Source: Ectocarpus siliculosus (Eukaryota; Sar; Phaeophyceae; Ectocarpales; Ectocarpaceae). From it: a stretch of 64,000 nt of DNA. A program made the translations under genes and the position numbers. Below are positions 31,530-42,074 of the stretch, one piece after another (the first letter of the stretch is position 1; each line of letters starts with the position of its first letter). Location of the stretch: contig FN648626.1 in assembly GCA_000310025.1 (NCBI GenBank), positions 1-64,000 of the forward strand, written 5' to 3'. Under the pieces are notes generated by a model. The model did no database searches and was not told where the DNA came from. It saw nothing but the letters and a program-made list of their open reading frames with translations.

Positions 31530-33786
31530 TCAGACATTTTCTGTTCCTTGGACCATAATGTCCCATACCGAGTCGTCCAGACTATCTTTCGGTAATTTCT
31601 TTTGGAGAATAATGCTGAGCAACGCTGGTCCCCCTTCCCCGATATCCTGCTGTGTCCACCCTGAGTCTTTCGTGAGCATTCTTCCGTTGGCGGCGATCTC
31701 GTTTTCTTCCCAACGTGAGATCCCGTCCGCGAGTGTGTTCTTTCGACCAGGGATGTGCTTGGCCACGTGGCACCAGCCGCAAGAAATCTCCATCCTACCC
31801 ATGAGTCTCATTATGAGGCTAGCGCGCCTGTCACGCGACCCCCCACACCTGTTAGTCCAGCTGACGGCTGACACGTTGTCCCCGCGCATCAACACCGACT
31901 GCCCTTCTTCTACGGGTCTGTCTTTCAGGATCATTTGGACTACCCACGCCGTCATGAACATGCCCGTGAGGTCTAACAGATTGATCGTAATTTCTGACGT
32001 CTCCTTCACCTGCGCCTTGCGCTTGAGCTCCGCAGACAACGAGGGTTCGATCGTGTATCTCCAGAAAGTCTTTAGTTCGGGGCAGTAGCCGCCAATCGCT
32101 GTGAAGCTAGGGTCTGAGAGGTAGAGGCGTGATGGTGCTCGTTTTAACGTGGAGTAGGAACGATGCGCTGAGGGACTCCCCTCGATGGGCCAGGGGCTGG
32201 TTGAGGGCCCACTTCCAGAAGGCGATATCGCCGTGGAACTCTCTACCCAAGTCCACTAGACGTCGTGACCGTGTGTGTCGACTGGCTTGCGTATGCAGAC
32301 CCGATAGGCGGCACAGTTGCCACACAAAGTACCTACCAGCCCTGATGACATAGGTGAGGTTCCAAAGTTTTCCTGCGAGGCTGAGGACTTCTTGAACACT
32401 GGCCTTCTTCCTATCGTGGGGCCAATCTACCTCTAGGGTGTTCCGGATCGCGCTTACCCGTTCGGGAGTAGTTGCAATTCTGCCATCATGCGTGTATATG
32501 GTGTACCTCGGGGCCTCTATGACCGTGTCCCAGTCGGTGCTCTTTTTCGGGGCAAGAATGGGGGTTTCTCCAACTTCTCCCTTGCCAAACAGTCTGACAT
32601 GGTCCTAAGCTAGCGAGGCGGAAGCCATGAGTGCCGACTCGTCAGTAGGGTCATGCTGGACCTTCGTGAGAAAGAAATCGTCAACGTAGACCCTGGCCAA
32701 GAAATCGTCCGCGGGTCCCCCGCCTCTGTGCGGTTGTACGCCTGCCGACGATGGTATTGGGGTTGGGGTGCCTTTTTCCCAAGGGGGGGTTATTTTACCG
32801 TGAGACATCATTGCGATTCCTTCTGGTAGTAGTCGGGCGTTCGCGAGGGACGTGTTGCGGTGCGAGTGCTCTGCAGCGGAGGCTAACACACCCCACAATC
32901 CTGGTGAAGCTGCCCAGCCAAATGTCAGCCGTAGATCCGCTACTAGCACGTCTCCTATCACGTAGCAAAAGTTGTGAGCATGATCTGGTGAAATCCTAAC
33001 ATTTCTGAACGCTGAGGTGACATCAGCCTTGGCTGCAAGAATTCTCTTGTCAGGCCATCTTACTCGTAGGCTAGTGAGCTCCTCGAGGAAAGCTGGTAGT
33101 GCTTCGCCGCACAGGCAACGTGGTACTCCAGACATGATGGTATCTTTGTTGAGCCCACATTTTGACCCCTTGCTTGTGCTTGGATCAAAAGAGAAGTCGT
33201 TGATGATCCTCACTTTTTTTCCTGGGACCTCTCCCAACGGAGCTACTCTAGTCCCACGTACGTCCGATGCGTTCGCCTTTCAAAGGACGATACACCTATT
33301 ACGCTTGACATCGTCGCATAGTTTTCCCCACACTTGTGTGTGGTGATCGTCTACGCTACGGTGGTTGCCGTATGCCAAGGCTTTCTTGAGATTTTGCTGC
33401 GAGACTAGAGTGGGGGCAGGGGCTCCTTCACCGACTATCTCAATGAGGTCATCGATACCCGGGAAACCCTTCTCCTCTCCGAAATACTGCTTGACGTCGC
33501 TCACATCCAACGGCGGTGACACCAAAGTGCGGCCGATTCCCCTCGCGACGTCTGACAGCCTTCCATCGTGGAGCTTTACCAAATCACTACCAATATCCGC
33601 CATTTTCCGAATGATACATTGTTTCTCGTCTAGTGAGTGTAGGCTTGACGCGAGCATGCTTCTCTGTGCCTCGAGTCTATCGGTCAGAGTTTTTAAGTTT
33701 CTCGAAAAGTTGTCTTTTTTGGACTCTCTAGGGCCGAAGGTTCTTTCCCCGCCCCAAAGTGAGAAATCGCTGAATTCGACCCGCAA
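31530..33786 (-). pseudogene. Reverse transcriptase-RNase H of YR1, two stops and a frameshift
   Basis: One minus-strand frame starts at 33786 and covers an N-terminal helical region and then RT. RT shows VRIINDFSF, KADVTSAFRNV (motif A Asp) and ARVYVDDFFL (YVDD box). In-frame stops occur at 33280 (TGA) and 32605 (TAG). The frame continues to about 32150, where a shift leads into RNase H: SDPSFTAIGGYC (first catalytic Asp), RGDNVSAVSWTN and HIPGRKNTLADGISRW, ending at 31530. Order and motifs are those of DIRS-type elements. RT would make cDNA and RNase H would remove the RNA. Stops and shift mean the copy is dead unless suppressed. Confidence 0.88.
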
Positions 33787-33820
33787 CCCTGTCGCATTAC
33801 TTTTGTGATGTCAGCGGCCC

Positions 33821-34768
33821 TAGCAGTGTCCGCCGCTAGTTCCCTACGTGCCAACGATGCATCCCCCGGGGTGTCCGCCCCCGGGGTAGCTTTTGAGACG
33901 GTCATGGTGTCCGCCAATTCCGTGCCGTTCCCGCGAATGGTGTCCGCCAATCGGGGCTGTGTGACTTACAAATTCTTACGCAGTATTTTCTGTTTACCGA
34001 CAACGTTCGCGGCGTCCACCGCTTGCGTGCCGCGGGGCCAATAATGGTCGCCCGGGGTGTCCTCCCCCGAGGCGACTGCATTGCATTGTTCAGCACGTGT
34101 GGTGTCCGCCACAGTCTTTGTGGTGTACAAGGAAGAGCAGTTATTGATCCCGCTATTGGTGTCCGCCAATAGTTTTTCCGTTAGTGTGTTTTCCGCGGGA
34201 ACGGCGTCCACCGTTTGCGGGAGTGAGGGTAATGCATGTTCACATTGCACACTACTGGTGTCCGCCAGTATTTTTTGGTTACCGACAACGCTCGCGGCGT
34301 CCACCGCTTGCGTGCCGCGGGGCCAATTATATTCGCCCGGGGTGTCCTCCCCCGAGGGGACTGCATTGCATTGTTCAGCACGTGTGGCGTCCACCACAGT
34401 CTTCGTGGAGTACAAGGCAGAGCAGTAATTGATCCCGCTATTGGTGTCCGCCAATAGGTTTTCCGTTAGTGTGTTCTTCGCGGGAACGGCGTCCACCGTT
34501 TGCGGGAGTGATAGGTTTTCCGATAGTGCGTTTATCGCGGGAACGGCGTCCACCGTATGCGGGAGTGAGGGTAATGCATGTTCACACCGGGTGTCCGCCC
34601 AGTGTGTGTCAATATTCGCATGATTGGTGTCCGCCAATAGTTGTGACTTATCTATCACCAGTGCGGTGTCCTCCGCTTGTGTGTTACATGACCCGTACTT
34701 AGCGCCGGGGGTGTCCGCCCCCGTAGCTACTGTTTTTCACGTTTTGGCGTGAGTGGTGTCCGCCACTA
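33821..34768 (-). repeat. Array of about 21 small hairpins with a near-constant loop
   Basis: Read on the plus strand, each unit is a variable stem around the core GG-(T/C)GTCC(G/A/T)-CC. Loops start at 33827, 33872, 33908, 33941, 34013, 34058, 34103, 34160, 34205, 34259, 34298, 34343, 34388, 34445, 34490, 34547, 34592, 34628, 34667, 34712 and 34757. Stems vary but stay self-complementary: CTATTGG/CCAATAG, TACTGG/CCAGTA, TGTGG/CCACA, AACGG/CCGTT, CGGGGG/CCCCCG. A 285-bp higher-order unit repeats from 33996 to 34281. On the minus strand nearly every core encodes Ala-Asp-Thr or Val-Asp-Ala in one frame, open from about 34979 to 33693 apart from stops at 34737 and 33966. It lies between the Gag-like and RT ORFs of YR1. 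Confidence 0.85.
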
Positions 34769-34888
34769 TGCAGGGTGAAAACGAATCCAAACAGTTGACA
34801 GTATGGGAAATTACAGGTTCGCAACTCATGCTCTCACCGTAAAACACAGCGGGTGCCACCGACCCGGGAAGGGGAACTCCCACACTCG

Positions 34889-35991
34889 CTACTGTCCTTC
34901 TGCTGTCCGCAAAGGCATTCGCTCCCGTGCCAAGCTCGCCACCCCCCATTGTCGGCCCCACCTCGTGGAAGTGGGGCACGCACCGTCACGGATTGGTACC
35001 GCCACGGCCTCCTCCCGCGCGCCCTCCACCTCCTCCTCCTCCAGCTGCTCCTCTTCCCCGGCCGCCTCCATGACTGTACCTCGCGACTGGTGCTTGTGTC
35101 GCTCTCGGAGCAGGGGGGGCACGAGCGGGCGGAGCGGGCGGAGGGGGGGGGGGGGGGAGGAACAGCAGGCAAGAGTGACGGGTGCCGCTGGGTGTGCCCC
35201 TTCTCGCACCGCGGGCGTGTGCAGGACATGCCCGACCACGTGTAGAAGCACTCGTTGTCGGGAGTGTTCCAGGCGGCAACGGTCTGTGCAAACGCGTTGG
35301 CGGCTGCCGTGGAAGAGTATGGGACTGGTGCGGCGGGGGTGCGGGCAGCTTGACCCTTTGAAGTAGCTTTGCGCTTGGTGCCAGCGGCGGCCGTTTTTGG
35401 CTGTTGCTGACGGGCTAGACCCCCCTGCAGGAGACCCACCATCGAAGAAGCCGTACCCTCCGCAATCAGGATCAACGTCCGTGAGAACTGCGGGACTTGG
35501 ATCGCCCCCACCGTATTGGGGGGTGGAGGGGAGAGGATGTTGCGCTGCCGGAGCGCCCTCGCTTCGGTGGTCACACGACTGACGAAATCTGCCCAATCGA
35601 GGTTGGCGTCTAGCTTGAACCTGGCGAAGACGTCGGCCTCGCGGCCCCTGAACTCAGCGCAGTGGCGGGAAGTGTAGCGGCGGAGGTCCTCGGAGATCCT
35701 GAAAAGTTCCCGGAAAAACAGGCCAACCCGGTCGGCCCCGGCCGGCGAGGCGCCCGCCATGCCGTCCTTGGTGAAGACTTCCAGGACGCGAACGAAGGTG
35801 TCGAGATGCACGTCGAACGTGCGTGTCACCGCCGCTACCCCCGGGGGGCGCGGCGGCGAGGACGCCGCAACGTCGATGGCGCCGAAGGTAAGCAGCGCGT
35901 GCAGGCCTGGTTGCGGGTGGCCCGCGTCACGAATGATGTGGTCGAATTCGCCCCCCGTCATGACGACAGGCGAGAAGGTAGCCCCTCGCAT
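34889..35991 (-). pseudogene. Gag-like ORF of YR1 with CCCH finger, frameshifted at a G run
   Basis: ATG at 35991 on the minus strand. The first part is folded-looking (FDVHLDTFVRVLEVFTKDG, GLFFRELFRISEDLRRY). A basic linker (GTKRKATSKGQ) follows, and then C-x8-C-x4-C-x3-H (ECFYTWSGMSCTRPRCEKGH). This spacing equals that of the Ty3-like Gag at 4419. A 15-base G run at 35143-35157 comes next. The frame that continues sensibly beyond it (acidic EEEQLEEEEVEG, stop at 34889) differs from the frame before it, so the run has probably slipped. I call it Gag-like from position and the RNA-binding finger; no capsid domain is recognisable. Confidence 0.65.
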
Positions 35992-36254
35992 TAGCTACAG
36001 GGCCGCTTGGCCGTCTTTTTCCCACGTGCGGCCCTCCAGCTTTTGGGCTTCTTTCAGCCGATGGGCATTGTAAACAGGCGCGGCCCCCGGGGATGCTCGC
36101 GAGCTGTTGGTATCCCTGGGGCGCGGCCGACGAGGACTGGAGGTAGTGCTGGTGGGGGTAGGCCTGGAGTTGTTGGTGTTGATACTGTTGTTGCAACGGT
36201 TGCGGCTGCGACTGCTGCCGGTGCTGCTGCTGCTGCTGCTGCTGGTGAGGTTGA

Positions 36255-36286
<32 letters not shown>

Positions 36287-36892
36287 AGGTTGTTGCTGCT
36301 GCTGCTGTTGCGGCGGCGGCGCTTGGACCAGGGGGAGGACTACTGACTGACTATTGTTGTAGGCGAGGCCATCCCGGGCATTGTTGTGGGCAGCGGCGCC
36401 CTGGGCGGGCTGCCGGTTGCCGGTCAAATTTATGACCACCTCCTGGAGAGACCGAATCTGTTGTTGCTGGCGACTGCCCTGGGTCACGAGCTGTTGTGGC
36501 AGCGAGAAGAGGTTCGGAATACTCCCACTGCCCTCCTGCTGCTTTTGCTGGGGCTGTTGCTGCTGCTGTTGCATCAGCTGAGGTTGGGGGCTCCGTGAAT
36601 CATGGGTGGCGGCGGCGGAATTGCTGCCGCCGGACCGCCGTCGTTTTGTTGCTGCGGGTGACCAATCTGGAGATCCTGCTGCTGCTGCTGCTGCGGCACC
36701 TGACCTGCTGCTGCTGCTGCTGCTGTTCCTCCTGCTGCCTGTTGTTGTTGCTGCTGCTGCTGCCTGTTTTGGGCGTCCCCGCCACCGGCGGCCGAGCATG
36801 GGGGACTGCCGTCCGCCGGATTGCCTTGACTGGCCGCCGCGACGCCCGCGGCGCGGGTTCGCCCTCGCCGGTTGCCCATCATTGCCGTCCAT
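35927..36892 (-). CDS. Q-rich ORF1 of YR1
   Basis: ATG at 36892, four bases inside the A1 repeat boundary, so A1 serves as its leader. 321 codons to the stop at 35927. The start is Arg/Gly-rich (NPRRGRRGGQSRQSGG). The middle is Ser, Ala and Gln tracts encoded by CAG/CTG microsatellites, with a predicted helix (QQIRSLQEVVINLTG) near residue 150. It overlaps the start of the Gag-like ORF by 65 bases in another frame. It may be the N-terminal half of Gag separated by a frameshift, or a separate ORF. No domain is recognised. Confidence 0.55.
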
Positions 36893-36895
36893 CCC

Positions 36896-37119
36896 GAAAT
36901 CGATCAAATCCTATGCGGCACCCCGTGTTTGCTGCTCCTCAAAGCTGCTATATCTGCTACTCCTCTCCTCTCAAACGCACTTGCTTGTCTCTCGCCCAGC
37001 TAGATCACAAAAACTTTCTGACACCGAGGCTGTCTCTATTTTTCTTCGATCCCCGCTTTTCCGAATTCCAAAACGCCTCCACAAACCACAGATTCACATA
37101 CGTACTGAATCTTCACGTT
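36896..37119 (-). repeat. YR1 split direct repeat A1 (5' terminus)
   Basis: About 224 bp, paired with A2. Its outer edge joins R1 flank starting CTTTTCCAGCG, which matches R1b from 40316. Confidence 0.88.
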
Positions 37120-39260
37120 CTTTTCCAGCGTGCGGAGAGCGCGTTCTGGTGTGACGTGCGTACTACATGTGTGTATGTAAACGACAGAAAAACATCAACG
37201 AGATGATTGGCGGCATTCATTCTTGAAAGCATGGAGTCCCTCGGCACCAAAACGTGCATGCGAATGGATGGGCGTAGTAAGGGCCGATCTTAACGAAGAA
37301 ATCAGATCTCGAAATCACATTCAGATTTGGTTGTAAGACCGGAAGATCCACTGAACTCTTTCGTTGATTGCCTGAAATGTTATGGAACCCGTCGAATCTT
37401 AAGGACTTAAAACAGGACGACCCAAAACCAAATCGGGATTCCAAAGGTAAAATTCTGAAGCTTTAGCTTCAGTCTCATCTTTCAATATCCGTGGAACTTT
37501 TATTCGCATAGCCCACCCCTTGCCCGACCCTGTCTCAAATGCCGATCTCGAGCTACGGTGTAAAGCTCGTGGCGTTCGAGTATGGTTCGGTGTGGAATCG
37601 CAAACCATGAGCCGTCGCCGAGTTTGAGCAGCTTCCGCCTCCTGTGGCCGGCAAGAGTCGACCTTAACTGTTCCTTGCCCTGTTTCGCCATGGGAACGGC
37701 CGGTTGAACAGCGAAAGAGGGTCCTGCGTGCTGCGCGCCACATTTTATTTTTAATTTTTTTGCGTTTGTTCTTGAGTAACCATTGTACACATGCGGCTGC
37801 TGCTGCGGTTGCTGCTGTTATGGTCGGAATGTGCTGCAATGGTCGCGCGGTTATCGTAGTCAGGTTTGACAACAGTCTGCTCGTTCGTATAGCGGCAGCG
37901 GTGCGCATCTATCGCGAGGGCAAGCGCATTGAGATAATAGTTCGTCCGTCGTGCTTCTAGTCTACACAGATAGTCGTGTTCTTCTTTTGCGGTTACTTCA
38001 TACCAGACGAAAAAAAAAAAGTCTCCACCAACTTACAGGAAGTATCTCCACAGCAGTTCGGAAACGACGACTAGACTATTTTTCTTTTGTCGTGTTTGTT
38101 GTTGCTGAGCGCACATCGGATGTCGCCGTTCGTTACACGTGCTCAAGCCTGCGGTGGGCCAGAGGGATGAGAGTGGGTGTCTTCTCTAGAGTCCATGCCT
38201 TGTCTTCTCGAGTCTCCCTTCCTTTAGTCTACCTCTCTCTCTCTCTGTTGCATTTTTGCCGTTAGGGTTCCAATAACATCGAACGTCAATGGCAATCGTT
38301 TTGCATCTTGCTGAGTAGGAGGCTACCCGTGTACCCGGTTGCTGCATGTGAGGCGATGGGCGCCGCCTCTTTCCGTCAAGCAATGCGCATGGCCCCTACG
38401 GTTCGCCGCACATGCAGTGCTGTGGGACAGCTTCCAGCGGTTCAGAGCGGCGACGATGATTTTCGCCGGTAGGGCCCCAGAACAACGCGGACCGCGACTG
38501 TTTCATTGTTTGGGGGTCCCCCACTCACCCAACCCACCCATGAATTTGTTTTTTGTGTTTCCCTGCCGACTAACAACCTCGGCTACTGCAGTGCAAATTT
38601 CATGGCGCCCTAAGTACGGTTCCGTAGGGAATTGCAAATCACGACCCCTCCCCCAACTTTGAGTATAGCTTCAACCTCCAGCGGCGGATAAGACCGACAT
38701 CAAACCCTACATTTTGTCTGTCTGTGTCGCCATGTGGCCATGCACGAACAGCAAGTAGTTGGAGAGTCACAATAAAGAAGGGTTCGCTTCGCCACCAAGA
38801 AGACAGTTTTTTTTTCGATTCTTCTACAGCTGGATATGATGCTACCATGTATCGGGTATAGCTGTGGTTGAGCTTGAGGGATGAGGGTCTACGGCAGCAT
38901 AATATTCTGTGCGAGGAGTTAACGCCTTCCTCGCGTAGCGATGCGCATCTCCCACGGCAAGCAGAATGAAGTACGTCATCATGACGCTGTTTCTTGTGAC
39001 TACAAGTTCAAGTTCGCCTGGGCGTTATTGTTCTTACCGGAGAGAGAGACTAAACTTCTACTACAATACGTACCAGTACGTGTACCCGGGTACTGCATGC
39101 TGTGAGGTAGTGGGTGCTGCCCCTCCTGTTTGCTGCGGTACATGGAAAGCTTCCGGTGGGTCAGAGTGGCAAGTGGGCCTTGTTTCTTCTCTTGTTTCTT
39201 AGCTCTGCTCTCCTCTACTTCTTTGTTTCCTGTCGCTGTTTGTCTCTCTTATTTTATCGC

Positions 39261-39614
39261 CCTGTCGGTTTGATTCGTGGTCTCCAATATTTTCAGCGTA
39301 CGTAGTTAGGTGTCTACTACAGGACATGCGCTACTACTGCTGCGTCCCGTCCATGGGTGGGTGCAACAGAAGAGACCCACCTGTCGGTTTGATTCGTGGT
39401 CTCCAATATTTTCAGCGTACGTAGTTAGGTGTCTACTACAGGACATGCGCTACTACTGCTGCGTCCCGTCCATGGGTGGGTGCAACAGAAGAGACCCACC
39501 TGTCGGTTTGATTCGTGGTCTCCAATATTTTCAGCGTACGTAGTTAGTTGTCTACTACAGGACATGCGCTACTACTGCTGCGTCCGTCCATGGGTGGGTG
39601 CAACAGAAGAGCCC
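39261..39614 (+). repeat. Three-copy 119-bp tandem repeat
   Basis: Copies start at 39261, 39380 and 39499 (each CCTGTCGGTTTGATTCG) and are nearly identical. Absent from R1a. Confidence 0.92.
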
Positions 39615-40001
39615 CGGGGACTGGTGGCCTTCTGACCTGATCGCAGAGAGAGGTTCCTGCCACTACCACAATGGGACTCTTATTAAATGTCCATGACGGG
39701 GAACACGTACTAAGTCTCTTGTTTTTTTATTTCTCTTAATATGACACAACGAATCCATCTCTATCATAGAAAAGAGTCAGAGACAGATAAGCAATGGATT
39801 CGTAGCGTCGGAAAAAGCCACCTGTATGTCTTTGATTTCCCAGACAGCATATAGGGACATCTCCCCTGCGGGTAACAGGCTCAACAAAAACAGTTTGGTA
39901 GCTGTCTTTTTCTTTTCCCCTCTCTCCCGTCCGTTTCTTTCGTTTCGGAGAGGAAACCTACTGTGAAAAGCGCATCTTCTGGGGTCCGCATTCATATAGT
40001 C

Positions 40002-40304
40002 TGCCGGTCGCCCCGGTGGTCTAGTTGGTATCCTCGAAACCTTCTAGAGGTCAGGTCAGGGGTTTGAATCCCGGCGTAAGCGAGCTTTTCTTGCAAAGTG
40101 AGTTTTTCTCTCGCTTCCGCTCCTGGCCTAGTGGATAGCGCTAGTTCGTGTGTACACAGAGGGAAGAGAGTGCTGAACTCTTCTCGCATAAAAAATCGAA
40201 GGCAAAGTACCGCAGGAGGGGAGGGTAGAGTGGGGCTCTTCTGTGCGACCACGGGTTGGAGTAAACGGCACTGGTGCTGTGAGCGCTGATTACGAAAGTA
40301 AGTA
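40002..40304 (+). mobile_element. tRNA-derived SINE
   Basis: 303-bp insert in R1b flanked by AGTC (39998-40001 and 40305-40308). R1a lacks it at the homologous place (about 29388-29391). It has a pol III A box (TGGTCTAGTTGG, 40017-40028) and B box (GGTTTGAATCC, 40061-40071) at tRNA-like spacing. A second A-box-like block (CTGGCCTAGTGGATAGCGC, about 40122-40140) follows, and the 3' end is a short GTAA repeat. No intact tRNA cloverleaf could be drawn. Confidence 0.75.
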
Positions 40305-42074
40305 AGTCCCGGATTCTTTCCCAGCGTGCGGAGAGCGCGTTCTGGTGTGGTCTCCTTTTCATTCGGGTGTGACGTGCGTACTACATGTATGTATGTGTGT
40401 AAACGACAGAAAAATATCAACGAGATGATTGGCGGCCGTCCTTCTTGAACGCATGGAGTCCCTCGGCACCAAAAAGTGCATGCGCATGGATGGGCGTAGT
40501 GAGAAGTGCCGGTCGAAGACTGACGTTTTGTTCGGGTGCGCGCGAGGTCGCCTCTATCATTATTTTGCTTTTTTTTGCTTTATTGTCCAGGCTATGGCTA
40601 CTACCTCGCAAAGCGTGTATTGAAGCGAGCGGGGGGTCCTAGACTAATCTATCTGTCGTCGACTTGCGGACCCTTCTTACGGTCAATTTTATTTTCGTGT
40701 AGCTTTTTTGGGTAAGTTAGCCTGTGACCACGGCGGGGATCGACCGCGTCAAGTGTCAGACTATCATACATAGTAGTACGGACAGACGAAGAAGGTACTG
40801 GGTAGAGAGAGCAGAACCGACGGGAGTGTAAGTGATTGTGAAGACAACAACAACGGAACTGCTGGGTTCGTCCATGGATAGTTTTTGCAGCACTTATGAA
40901 GTATTAGCGTATAAAACGACTTCTTCTTGGATGGGTATAATGAGAGGTTTCAATTCAACTTAATGGAGTATGGAGGGTGCTACTTGTTCTTATTCATGGC
41001 ATGTACCGGCAGTAGGTGACATAATATATCGCATCATCGATATTCACAGCTAATAATGTTAGTCCACGATGACGAGGATGTCAAACGATAGGTTTGTTTC
41101 GGAAAGCTCTCGGCGCGAACGCCGCCCGGCCACGCCACGTTTTCTGCTGTGGAGTAATTGAGCTTTGAAAATTATAAAAACTGTTCAGGGGGTGTGACAT
41201 CTTAGTATGTCATCTACTCTGTGTACAGAACTCTATGTCGTGCTCGGTGGGCGAGCGTGTCGCGAGGTGCGCCCTCGACTTCATTAACCGCTAAAAAACT
41301 GGAAAGCTTCAGACAGGCAACGCGACGATATTCGTCGAGTTGCTATCACAATCATTTAATCGGATCCCGATTTGGGTGAACAACATCCATCCATAGTTAG
41401 TTGCGGGGCCACGGTCTACTCGCATACACGGCGCGTGCCCACCTACTCCCATCCACACGAACTACACCCATCGCCGAGCACGGAGAAAAGAAAGAGCACA
41501 CAAAGCCAACCCAAAGGGAGGGCGACTGCGCATTGTTGTTTATTGTGACTGATGCCGAAAAAAACGTGTGTGGAATGTGTTGGTCTGTGAGGCAATCCCC
41601 CGTGGGTTGCCGAACTTCAAATGCACAGACGAATTCGCGGCTTTCCGTCGGACGAGGGTCGATTCAAAGTGTCACATGCATAGACATCGTGTCAGTACCG
41701 CACAGAGGCCATGTACGCGTTTGGTGTGTGCTTCTCGGGAGCGATGATAGCTATGGCCACGTCATAACAGTACGTCACAACAGCAATCTGGCAGTTGGCA
41801 AGCGGCGGACCTCTCGGGTTGTTCGCGGTGGACTGCAGAGATTCATTTCCATTTGACAGATCTCCCGTTAAGACACACAGGCCATTTCTGTCCGGATTTG
41901 GGTAGATGCGACTCTATTGTTCTTATATCGAAATCTGATTTCGAGATCTGATTTCTTCGTTAAGGACGACCCTGAGAAGTGCCGGTCGAAGACTGACGGT
42001 TTTTTCGGGTGCGCGCGAGGTCGCCTCTATTATTCTGTTGCTTTTTTTTTTCTTTATTGTCCAGCCTATGGTTA

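Larger units (their letters stand above)
29398..37119 (-). mobile_element. YR1: Ngaro/PAT-type tyrosine-recombinase retrotransposon
   Basis: A 7722-bp element on the minus strand with classic split direct repeats: A1 36896-37119, B1 29920-30119, A2 29693-29919, B2 29398-29597, so that B1 and A2 abut at 29919/29920. Gene order from its 5' end: Q-rich ORF1, CCCH Gag-like ORF, hairpin array, RT-RNase H, tyrosine recombinase. Both edges are fixed by the empty site in R1b (between 40315 and 40316). Only a shared TT lies at the crossover and there is no target duplication. The A and B repeats differ by several percent, and the genes carry stops and frameshifts, so it is an old, inactive copy. Confidence 0.9.
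37454..41352 (+). mobile_element. R1b, a complete R1 copy inserted in MITE-1
   Basis: 3899 bp bounded by MITE-1 sequence on both sides. The left end TCTGAAGC begins a hairpin (CTGAAGCTTTAGCTTCAG, 37455-37472). The right end has a second hairpin, 41317-41343, with a 12-bp stem carrying one mismatch and a TAT loop, nine bases before the edge. MITE-2 shows the unbroken target, and at most AAT is duplicated. It contains a SINE and the 119-bp tandem repeat and encodes no recognisable protein. The hairpin ends suggest a non-autonomous element, perhaps Helitron/Helentron-like, but no CTRR end is evident. Confidence 0.7.
37281..41972 (-). mobile_element. MITE-1, Harbinger-like, split by R1b
   Basis: The left piece 37281-37453 starts GGGCCGATCTTAACG after TAA. 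The right piece 41353-41972 ends GTTAAGGACGACCC before TGA. Joined, they are collinear with the intact MITE-2 (minus strand). The same R1 site is empty in R1b at about 40500. The intervening 3.9 kb is R1b. Confidence 0.8.

Noticed and set aside
33821-34768. CRISPR-like array
   Set aside because: The repeated core is only about 10 bp, spacing is irregular, intervening DNA is itself repeated and coding, and the genome is eukaryotic.
36007-37206. Long Leu/Val-rich plus-strand ORFs
   Set aside because: Antisense of the CAG-encoded Gln tract in YR1 ORF1.
40002-40085. Functional tRNA gene
   Set aside because: A and B boxes are present, but acceptor and anticodon arms do not pair. It sits at the head of an inserted SINE.
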